Below are positions 8,257 through 13,518 of a DNA stretch of 13,518 bases, piece after piece. This stretch comes from an uncultured Ruminococcus sp. Lineage in GTDB: Bacteria > Bacillota_A > Clostridia > Oscillospirales > Ruminococcaceae. The stretch lies in assembly GCA_937880065.1 (NCBI GenBank), contig CALFMA010000370.1, positions 1 to 13,518 of the forward strand, given 5' to 3'. The notes under the pieces were generated by a model. The model was not told the DNA's origin and did not search any database. It saw only the letters and a list, made by a program, of their open reading frames with translations. Position numbers and translations under genes: made by a program. Every line of letters begins with the position of its first letter. Position 1 is the stretch's first letter.

Positions 8257-10029
8257 TTATTCATCTTTCATACGCACCTGATCTCCCGGTTTAACAGGGA
8301 GGCTTGAAGCTACAATAACATAATCGCCATAGGTAACGCTGCCGCTTATCGCACTTGAAACTTCATCGGAACAGAGCACTTCTACGGGAACACGCTCTGC
8401 AAAATAGCGGTTGCCCAGAGGTGAACTCTTTGATTTTACTATAAGTACGAATGAGCCTTTATTGTCGGTATAAACAGCACTCTTTGGCACGATAGTGTCA
8501 TAGTTGCCGCTGCCGAGAGGAATTGAAAGGTCAAGGTTTGTATTGGAATCCACATCACCTGTTACAGAGAAAACGAGTATGCGGTTTTTGGAATTTGCAG
8601 TTGTATCGTTTTTGATATTAGTGAGAACAGCTGTAATATTGCCGTTCCAGTTGTTGAGAACCTCAGCTTCAACGCCCTTTCTGATTTTTCTTGTCTTTTC
8701 GCCGTCAACGGTAATTTCAACGGTATAACCCTCAGATGAAAGGTCAATTGTGATAATTTCCATATCGGGAACTGTTTCATCGCCGACTCTTGCATTGATT
8801 GCACTTACAATTCCGCTGTGTTTTGAGATAATTTCTGTTGTTTCGTTTTCCTTTTTAAGCTTTTCAACCTTTTCCTTAGCCTTTTCGATATTCTTTTTCA
8901 TAGAAGTAAGGTTGAGATTTTCAAGCTTATCCTGTGCTGCGTTGTCCTTCTGTGACTTTTCGAGCTGTGCTATAACTTCCTCTAAAGCACGCTGTTTAGC
9001 CTTTACATCAGCTTCAAGCATATCGAGAGTAACACCCTCGCCGCCCATAGATGACTCATATTCGCTTACAAGATTTGTATACTCCTCAATTTTTGATTCT
9101 GCATCTGAAAGCTGTGCGGAATAATCTGTTCTAAGCTGTGATTTCTTTGTGTTGTAAGCCTCGGCAGCAGTATTTCTTGCTGTTTCAGCTGTTTCCATAG
9201 CTGTCTTTGCAGCAGCGATTTCTTCCTGTGAAACCATAGTTGGAGCAGTTGTTTCAACATCTTCTTCCTCAGATGTTGAAATCATAGCTGTGTATACTGT
9301 CAGCTTTTCCTGATAAAGCTTTTCTGCATTTTTGTATTCCTCGGAAAGTTTAAGGATTTCCCCTGTATATTCAACAGGAGCAGTTGTATAGTTGTCCATA
9401 TCAATTGCCGCAATCATAGCTGTAAGTTTTTCCTGAAGCTTTGTATAGCTTGAAAGCTGTGCCTTATTTTCCTTATAGGCATTCTTTGCAGCTTCAACAT
9501 TGCCTTGATTTGCATTAAAGTTATCCCTTGCAGTAATAGCCTCAGCTAAATCCTCACGGGCGTGCTTGATAGCCTGATTTTCTGATGTGTAATCAGCGTC
9601 GGGAGTAAGAAGTGCCTTGCTGTATTCAAGTTCAAGGGCTTCAAGATTTTCAATAGCAGCAGTAAGGGCTTCGCTTTCGCCTGTGCCTACAACCATAAGC
9701 ACATCGCCCTCCTCTACCTCTTTGCCGACTTTTACATTAATAGTGTCGATTACTTTATTTCCGTCAACAGTAACGCCGTATGTCTGATTTGAAAGCACCA
9801 TACCGCTGCCACGAAGTCTTTCTGTAAGCTTTCCGCTTGTAGTACGCTCAGTTGTAATCTGCGGCAGAGATTTGTTCATAATTGTATTTGAGCAGAAAAG
9901 GAGGACAAGAAGTGCCGCAAGGAAAATAATAAGTATAGTTTTGATTACCTCACGTTTGCGGCGGGGGTCATACTCCTCTTTATCGCCTTTAATATCCTTA
10001 ACATCTTTGATTTCTTTTAATTCAGCCAT
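8257..10029 (-). CDS. HlyD-family membrane fusion/adaptor protein
   Basis: A periplasmic-adaptor-type protein of 590 residues from the chosen start. A charged cytoplasmic N-terminus and one membrane helix (about 29-47) are followed by half of a biotinyl-lipoyl-like domain (about 80-115, VKVGKEVEEGDVL), a very long Ala/Glu/Lys-rich coiled coil (about 118-395), the second lipoyl half (ISKHSGIVSAINARVGD) and beta-barrel parts with IVPKSAVYTDNKGSFVLIV. This order is the standard HlyD/MacA layout. I chose the ATG at 10029 because AAAGG lies ten bases upstream. An ATG at 10047 would add six residues but its only ribosome-like site is about 14 bases away. In Firmicutes such proteins usually pair with MacB-like transporters. 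Its place inside an importer operon is unusual. Confidence 0.88.
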   Translation of the reverse strand: MAELKEIKDVKDIKGDKEEYDPRRKREVIKTILIIFLAALLVLLFCSNTIMNKSLPQITTERTTSGKLTERLRGSGMVLSNQTYGVTVDGNKVIDTINVKVGKEVEEGDVLMVVGTGESEALTAAIENLEALELEYSKALLTPDADYTSENQAIKHAREDLAEAITARDNFNANQGNVEAAKNAYKENKAQLSSYTKLQEKLTAMIAAIDMDNYTTAPVEYTGEILKLSEEYKNAEKLYQEKLTVYTAMISTSEEEDVETTAPTMVSQEEIAAAKTAMETAETARNTAAEAYNTKKSQLRTDYSAQLSDAESKIEEYTNLVSEYESSMGGEGVTLDMLEADVKAKQRALEEVIAQLEKSQKDNAAQDKLENLNLTSMKKNIEKAKEKVEKLKKENETTEIISKHSGIVSAINARVGDETVPDMEIITIDLSSEGYTVEITVDGEKTRKIRKGVEAEVLNNWNGNITAVLTNIKNDTTANSKNRILVFSVTGDVDSNTNLDLSIPLGSGNYDTIVPKSAVYTDNKGSFVLIVKSKSSPLGNRYFAERVPVEVLCSDEVSSAISGSVTYGDYVIVASSLPVKPGDQVRMKDE

Positions 10030-10056
10030 TGTATTTCTACCTTTCATAATATTGTA

Positions 10057-10947
10057 TTAACCCTTGATACCGCCTGAATAGGTGATACCCTCAAGGAGAT
10101 AGTCCTCGCCATAGAGGAACATAAGTATTGTAGGAACCATATACACCGTACCTACCGCAAAGGCAAGTCCGATATCTCCTGTGTTTATCTGCGACAGGAA
10201 CACCGATAAGGGGTGCATATCAGCGTCTTTCATAAGAATAAGTGGCTGTTCCACCATATTCCAATAGTCGATGAATACAAGCATTGCAATTGAAACAATC
10301 GCACCTTTGCAAAGGGGAACGTGAATTTTTGTAAGTATCTGCAATTCACTTGCACCGTCAAGCTTAGCGGCTTCCACATAGGAAACGGGAATTCGCCTCA
10401 TAACCTTTGACAGCAGGAATACGCTGAAAGGTGAGAAGATACCCGGCAGAATAATTGCCCAGCGTGTATTGAGAAGATTGAATTTCTCAGCTACAAGAAA
10501 ATTCGGTACAAGAGTTACCTGATAGGGCATTATCATAAGTATGATATAGGTGAAAAATATAATGCCCTTGAATTTGTTGGGGTATCGTGAAAAGCCGTAG
10601 GAAGTGAGGATTGCCAGAAACATCTGAAACAGGGTAATTGGAACGGTAAGAAGTACGGAATTCCAGAATTTCAGCAGATATTCGGGATTTTTCAGCAATA
10701 CATTCTTATACTGGTCAATTGTTACCTTGTCGGGAATAAATTTCAGATTTACTTTATCAGAAATATAAACCTTTTTGTCCTCGGTCATATTGTCAAGCAT
10801 TGCACCGTAGTTGGCGGAAATTTCCGTTGATGTCATAAAGGAATTGGCAATTGTAAGCACCGTGGGCATAATGAACATTGCCGCCGCAACAAATGCGAAA
10901 ACGGTAACAATTGCGTTGACGATTTTTCTGTTTCTCCGCATATTCAT
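10057..10947 (-). CDS. CUT1-type sugar ABC transporter permease, MalG-like
   Basis: A 296-residue integral membrane subunit of a binding-protein-dependent importer. The first membrane helix is at about 10-35, followed by an extracellular loop (about 40-90) and further helices at about 95-118, 127-150, 162-182, 215-235 and 262-280. The EAA loop that docks the ATPase is clear at 192-205 (EAAKLDGASELQIL). The C-terminus YSGGIKG matches the usual end of MalG-type permeases. The ATG overlaps the TAA of the MalF-like gene (TAATG), with AAAGGA upstream, so the two permeases are translationally coupled and probably form a heterodimer. Two further ATG codons follow closely; the coupled one is preferred. 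Confidence 0.94.
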   Translation of the reverse strand: MNMRRNRKIVNAIVTVFAFVAAAMFIMPTVLTIANSFMTSTEISANYGAMLDNMTEDKKVYISDKVNLKFIPDKVTIDQYKNVLLKNPEYLLKFWNSVLLTVPITLFQMFLAILTSYGFSRYPNKFKGIIFFTYIILMIMPYQVTLVPNFLVAEKFNLLNTRWAIILPGIFSPFSVFLLSKVMRRIPVSYVEAAKLDGASELQILTKIHVPLCKGAIVSIAMLVFIDYWNMVEQPLILMKDADMHPLSVFLSQINTGDIGLAFAVGTVYMVPTILMFLYGEDYLLEGITYSGGIKG

Positions 10948-11837
10948 TATTCCACATCCTTTCCGAAATGATTTTCAATGGCAAGGAGAATGGCAATAAT
11001 CACAATCATAATGAGAGAGAAAAGTACCGCCGCCGATGACAATTTCTGATAGTCCAGACTGTTGAAAGTGTTATTCATAAAGTGCTGGAGCATATACATT
11101 TTATCGTAGGGGTAATCGCCTGTAAGGAGATAAACCTCACGGAAAATCTTAAATGAGTTGATAAGGGAAAGGATAAGCACAAAGAGTATTGTGGGTGAAA
11201 GGTATCTCAATTTAATATGTACAAACTGATACCAGCCGCTTGCACCCTCCAGTTTTGCAACCTCGATAATGTCACGGGGAATTGAGGCAAGTGCGGACAT
11301 AAAGAGTATCATATTATATCCCATATTCTTCCACAGGAACATTACTATAATAATAGTCTGACCGTGTGCGGATTTCATCCAGTCCACAGAGCCGCCGCCA
11401 AACATTTCAATTATCTGATTTAGTGTACCGTTGGTGTGGAATAAAACCTGCCACACAAGAACGACTGATGCCGTAGGTACCATAAGGGGACTCAGGAAAA
11501 AAGTTCGCACAACGCTTTTTCCGGGGATATCCCTTTCAAGGAGTACCGCAAACCACAGTGATAAAATAACTGCAAGGGGTACGGATATAAGGGAAAAAGT
11601 AGCGGTATTTACTGCGGCTTTTTTGAATGCCACCGTTTCAATGAGCCGCTTGTAGTTGTCCAATCCCACAAATTCCTGCATAATGGGATTATTTATAAGA
11701 GAATAATAGACTACTATTCCAAATGGTATAAGAAAAAATATCAAAACGCCGATAAGACTTGGCATAACGCATATATTACTGAATATCCGTTCGCCTCTCC
11801 TGCCGCATTGGCTTTTCTTTTTCTTCAAGTGCAACAT
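10947..11837 (-). CDS. CUT1-type sugar ABC transporter permease, MalF/UgpA-like
   Basis: A 296-residue importer permease with a lysine-rich N-terminus and about six membrane helices (about 25-45, 78-100, 115-133, 160-182, 215-230, 268-286). The EAA loop reads EVAKLEGASGWYQF at 192-205, and FREVYLLTGDYP near the end is typical of the MalF/UgpA group. It is the first gene of the operon. The start is ambiguous: the ATG at 11837 directly abuts AAAGGAG with no spacer, whereas the in-frame TTG at 11828 (codon 4) has a nine-base gap and may be the true start. An in-frame TAG lies just upstream, so no longer form exists. It pairs with the MalG-like subunit; the ATPase must be encoded elsewhere. Confidence 0.93.
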   Translation of the reverse strand: MLHLKKKKSQCGRRGERIFSNICVMPSLIGVLIFFLIPFGIVVYYSLINNPIMQEFVGLDNYKRLIETVAFKKAAVNTATFSLISVPLAVILSLWFAVLLERDIPGKSVVRTFFLSPLMVPTASVVLVWQVLFHTNGTLNQIIEMFGGGSVDWMKSAHGQTIIIVMFLWKNMGYNMILFMSALASIPRDIIEVAKLEGASGWYQFVHIKLRYLSPTILFVLILSLINSFKIFREVYLLTGDYPYDKMYMLQHFMNNTFNSLDYQKLSSAAVLFSLIMIVIIAILLAIENHFGKDVE

Positions 11838-12105
11838 CTCCTTTAGTGTATGGGTTTTCTATTTTACCCCTCTATATATAAGTGTTTTTAAAAGGCGAAA
11901 AAAACAAAGTGTTGAAATATTTTTTTATTTTAACGAATTGCTCGGTTATTTCGCAAATTAAAAATTGAAATGATAAGAAAATTTTTATGTGTAGTTTTCA
12001 GCTGTATACGGTGATTTCAGTCACACTTCAAATTTTGATTTATGTGAATTTCAAGGCAAATAGGTGATAAATAATAAAATTATTTTACAACTGTTTTTCT
12101 TTCAC

Positions 12106-12129
12106 ATTTGTAAACCTAAGTTTACAAAT
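12106..12129. promoter_or_regulatory. Perfect 10+10 bp palindrome, candidate operator
   Basis: Arms ATTTGTAAAC (12106-12115) and GTTTACAAAT (12120-12129) are exact reverse complements around CTAA. It lies about 270 bp before the first permease gene and about 65 bp downstream of the candidate promoter start. Such a long AT-rich perfect dyad fits a repressor or dimeric regulator site rather than a terminator. It does not fit the Rex spacing, and I cannot assign the regulator. Confidence 0.6.
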
Positions 12130-12170
12130 CGGTGATTTTTCATTCACAAAGTGTACAAGGTGTACCAAAC

Positions 12171-12200
12171 ATCATAATACAGTTGCTACAACATTATGAT
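12171..12200. promoter_or_regulatory. Inverted repeat overlapping the candidate operon promoter
   Basis: Arms ATCATAAT (12171-12178) and ATTATGAT (12193-12200) are perfect complements 14 bp apart; within the gap GTTG and CAAC add a shorter inner dyad. The right arm covers most of the candidate -10 and the left arm lies just downstream of the expected start, a position suited to repression. Confidence 0.5.
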
Positions 12201-12224
12201 ACCACATTGTTTAATATTTGTCAA
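12196..12224 (-). promoter_or_regulatory. Candidate sigma-A promoter of the transporter operon
   Basis: On the minus strand TTGACA (12219-12224) is followed after exactly 17 bp by TATCAT (12196-12201), one base off the consensus -10. Transcription would start near 12189, giving a leader of about 350 nt. A second, weaker candidate lies upstream: perfect TATAAT at 12276-12281 with CAGACA at 12300-12305. No better match was seen closer to the gene. Confidence 0.5.
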
Positions 12225-12283
12225 TAGTTTTTTTAAAAAAGATTACACAAAATTCACTTGATTTTACTACGATAAATTATACA

Positions 12284-12294
12284 ACTCAAATGTT
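12284..12294 (+). repeat. Direct repeat ACTCAAATGTT, copy 1
   Basis: The same 11 bases recur at 12513-12523. Both copies are followed within about 60 bp by TGATATA and then AATATTTT, so they look like two diverged copies of a longer segment flanking the TTAGCC element. Confidence 0.5.
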
Positions 12295-12341
12295 AAAAGT
12301 GTCTGATATAATTCTTAATATTTTCTTATGATTTAACAGTT

Positions 12342-12376
12342 GTTAGCCGTTAGCCATTAGCCTTTAGCCGTTAGCT
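12342..12376 (+). repeat. Five tandem heptamers of the form NTTAGCC
   Basis: Consecutive units GTTAGCC, GTTAGCC, ATTAGCC, TTTAGCC and GTTAGCT without gaps. The last two units are part of a 15-bp arm that recurs inverted at 12498-12512. GC-richer than its surroundings. Confidence 0.8.
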
Positions 12377-12512
12377 GTTTGGCAATGCGTAATTATGTGG
12401 GCGACTGATATAATTTGTATGGTCACGGCGTGCCGTGTCCGCAATTTACGTAATATAGTTGTATTTGTGTAGCGACGGATATTAGCCGCCAGCTAAAAGC
12501 TAACGGCTAAAG
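12362..12512. repeat. Inverted-repeat element with 15-bp arms
   Basis: CTTTAGCCGTTAGCT (12362-12376) and AGCTAACGGCTAAAG (12498-12512) are perfect complements separated by 121 bp. Inside is a compact hairpin at 12421-12440 with arms CACGGC and GCCGTG plus an outer GG/CC pair. No reading frame of note is inside. It resembles a small non-autonomous repeat or miniature element, flanked by ACTCAAATGTT direct repeats; mobility is not shown. Confidence 0.5.
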
Positions 12513-12523
12513 ACTCAAATGTT
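12513..12523 (+). repeat. Direct repeat ACTCAAATGTT, copy 2
   Basis: Partner of 12284-12294, beginning directly after the inverted arm of the TTAGCC element. Confidence 0.5.
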
Positions 12524-12600
12524 CAAAAACTAAAAAATGAGCAAAACTGTGATATAGTAAAGTAATATTTTGTGTATAGTGCTAAAATTTTAAAAACCAC

Positions 12601-12629
12601 TTGACATTTACTGCTCGTTGTGATATAAT
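12601..12629 (+). promoter_or_regulatory. Consensus promoter of the tRNA cluster
   Basis: TTGACA (12601-12606) and TATAAT (12624-12629), both perfect, are separated by 17 bp. TGA just before the -10 makes an extended -10. Start expected near 12636, about 16 bp before the first tRNA. Confidence 0.92.
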
Positions 12630-12651
12630 AATTATCGTTGAAACACAGAAT

Positions 12652-12725
<74 letters not shown>

Positions 12726-12731
12726 TTCAAA

Positions 12732-12747
12732 AGCAGCTTTGGCTGCT
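12732..12747 (+). other. Small hairpin between tRNA-Gly and tRNA-Arg
   Basis: AGCAGC and GCTGCT pair around a TTTG loop, followed by GATTTTAT. The T-run is weak, so it is more likely a processing or partial termination signal within the tRNA transcript than a full terminator. Confidence 0.4.
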
Positions 12748-12759
12748 GATTTTATCTAT

Positions 12760-12833
12760 GCGCCTTTAACTCAGCTGGATAGAGTAACTGCCTTCTAAGC
12801 AGTAAGCCGCTGGTTCGAATCCAGCAAGGCGCG
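12760..12833 (+). tRNA. tRNA-Arg (anticodon TCT)
   Basis: Acceptor arms GCGCCTT and AAGGCGC pair fully. The anticodon stem ACTGC/GCAGT encloses CTTCTAA with anticodon TCT, and the T arm is CTGGTTCGAATCCAG. No encoded CCA. Confidence 0.95.
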
Positions 12834-12842
12834 CTATAATAT

Positions 12843-12917
12843 GGTGGGTGTAGCTTAGCTGGTTAAAGCGTCGGATTGTGGTCCCGAAGATCGTGGGTTC
12901 GAATCCCATCTCCCACC
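12843..12917 (+). tRNA. tRNA-His (anticodon GTG)
   Basis: The extra G-1 (12843) faces discriminator C (12917), the hallmark of tRNA-His. The loop TTGTGGT carries GTG. The D stem GCTT/AAGC and T arm are normal. Two stem mismatches are visible: T6-T67 in the acceptor and A31-C39 at the base of the anticodon stem. No encoded CCA. Confidence 0.93.
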
Positions 12918-12928
12918 CTCATAAAACA

Positions 12929-12959
12929 GGCATTTCCGAGAAATCGGGAATGCTTTTTT
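12929..12959 (+). terminator. Rho-independent terminator of the tRNA cluster
   Basis: GCATTTCCGA (12930-12939) pairs with TCGGGAATGC (12944-12953), with one T-G wobble, around a GAAA tetraloop and is followed by six T. It begins about a dozen bases after tRNA-His. Confidence 0.92.
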
Positions 12960-12963
12960 GTTA

Positions 12964-12984
12964 TTTTCCTACAATTTTCCTACA
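12964..12984 (+). repeat. Two tandem copies of TTTTCCTACA, 11-bp period
   Basis: TTTTCCTACA at 12964-12973 and again at 12975-12984, just after the tRNA terminator. Short repeated motifs near a tRNA 3' end can be integrase arm sites, but no integrase gene is in the window. Confidence 0.6.
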
Positions 12985-12998
12985 CACTATTTCAGACC

Positions 12999-13027
12999 TT
13001 GACTAATTAAACGCAAATTGATATAAG
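12999..13027 (+). promoter_or_regulatory. Promoter of the Fic-family gene
   Basis: TTGACT (12999-13004), 17 bp, then TATAAG (13022-13027) preceded by TGA as an extended -10. The start would be near 13034, leaving a short leader that holds AAAGGAGGG. Confidence 0.7.
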
Positions 13028-13057
13028 GGCATAATAAAATAAAAGGAGGGATTGCCA

Positions 13058-13518
13058 TTGTCGGACAAAAGAGAATTATTGTCTGTTTTGCTTTCTGAAA
13101 AGTGCAGAAAACTCAAAGGCAGTATATATAACAGAATGCAGGTGGATTTTGCATACAACTCAAATCACATCGAGGGCAGCAAACTTACCCACGACCAGAC
13201 CAGATATATTTTTGAGACTAATACGATAGGCGTAGAAAAGGAAGTGCTGAACGTAGATGATGTAATTGAAACAGCGAATCACTTCCGTTGCATTGATATG
13301 ATTATTGATAACGCAAAGGCAACATTGACAGAGAAGTTTGTCAAAGAACTTCATCTGATTCTGAAGAATGGTACTAGTGATTCCAGAAAAGAGTGGTTTG
13401 CTGTAGGCGATTACAAAAAAGTACCGAATGAAGTCGGAGGCATGGATACAGCACTTCCTGAAGAAGTTGCCGATAAAATGAAAGCGTTACTGACAGAGTA
13501 CAACAGAAAAGAAGAAAA
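13058..13518 (+). CDS. Fic-family protein, N-terminal part (runs off window)
   Basis: 153 codons visible and open to the window edge. The start is a TTG at 13058 with AAAGGAGG about seven bases upstream. No ATG in this frame is near a ribosome site, which makes the gene easy to miss. The N-terminus is helical, followed by FAYNSNHIEGSKLT at residues 31-44. This matches the Fic N-terminal region, and SNHIEG (35-40) fits the [S/T]xxxE[G/N] inhibitory motif that blocks ATP binding in autoinhibited Fic enzymes. Later EWFAVGDYKKVPNEVGG resembles the segment before the Fic core. The catalytic HPFxxGNGR motif should lie beyond the window. Fic proteins usually AMPylate target proteins; this one may be a toxin or regulatory enzyme. 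It has its own promoter after the tRNAs. Confidence 0.88.
   Translation, partial: MSDKRELLSVLLSEKCRKLKGSIYNRMQVDFAYNSNHIEGSKLTHDQTRYIFETNTIGVEKEVLNVDDVIETANHFRCIDMIIDNAKATLTEKFVKELHLILKNGTSDSRKEWFAVGDYKKVPNEVGGMDTALPEEVADKMKALLTEYNRKEE

Larger units (their letters stand above)
11838..12600. other. Long intergenic region between the operon and the tRNA cluster
   Basis: About 760 bp with no supportable gene on either strand. It contains a candidate minus-strand promoter with an overlapping dyad, a perfect palindrome, and a heptamer-repeat element, each listed separately. The part nearest the permease gene (11838-12100) is very AT-rich and has no strong hairpin; a TATATA near 11873 is a weak alternative -10 without a good -35. 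Confidence 0.7.

Noticed and set aside
8750..9124. Plus-strand Ser/Phe-rich frame opposite the adaptor
   Set aside because: It is the reverse reading of the Lys/Glu-rich coiled coil, which produces low-complexity Ser/Phe shadows.
12106..12129. Palindrome as a Rex site
   Set aside because: Half-sites TTGTAAAC/GTTTACAA and the total length differ from TTGTTAA-N4-TTAACAA.
11838..12190. Long leader as a known riboswitch
   Set aside because: Very AT-rich, with no recognisable conserved core, no T-box motif and no terminator hairpin before the gene.
13160..13354. Minus-strand frame opposite the Fic gene
   Set aside because: The plus strand encodes a recognisable Fic N-terminus with its own promoter and ribosome site.

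Overview
The window is AT-rich, with AT-biased spacers, strong AAGGAGG-type ribosome sites and TTG/ATG starts. It carries a carbohydrate-type ABC importer without its own ATPase. Together these suggest a gut-type Firmicute of the Ruminococcus/Oscillospiraceae kind; this is inference from style and gene content, not a species call.

Left and centre (about 1-11837, minus strand): a seven-gene, apparently co-transcribed block read from right to left. In transcription order it holds two CUT1-type importer permeases (MalF-like, then MalG-like), an HlyD/RND-type membrane adaptor with a long coiled coil, a small MacB/FtsX-like membrane protein with only two membrane segments, and three solute-binding lipoproteins. 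The first five genes are packed tightly: two junctions are TAATG overlaps and the other gaps are 12 and 27 nt. The binding proteins are separated by 231-bp spacers. The first two (809 and 815 residues) have a long probable beta-propeller domain before the binding domain. The last (492 residues) has the binding domain only. No ATP-binding subunit is present, so the importer probably borrows a shared MsmX-type ATPase.

The most unusual structure is in the spacers. Each binding-protein gene is followed by a 14-16 copy array of TGTC words (GACA on the transcribed strand) spaced 12-13 bp apart. Two arrays lie inside a 467-bp direct repeat (two mismatches, offset 2679 bp) that also covers the signal-peptide leader of the next gene and the last codons of the previous one, while the gene bodies have diverged strongly. 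This looks like ongoing homogenisation of the ends around variable bodies, and it makes the locus prone to gain or loss of a binding-protein gene.

Right intergenic region (11838-12651): no gene. It holds a candidate minus-strand promoter overlapped by a dyad, a perfect 10+10 bp palindrome, and a repeat element with five tandem TTAGCC-type heptamers and an inverted copy about 120 bp away.

Right end (12601-13518, plus strand): a consensus promoter drives tRNA-Gly(TCC), tRNA-Arg(TCT) and tRNA-His(GTG), ending in a GAAA-loop terminator. Then comes a promoter and the start of a Fic-family gene that begins with TTG and runs off the window.
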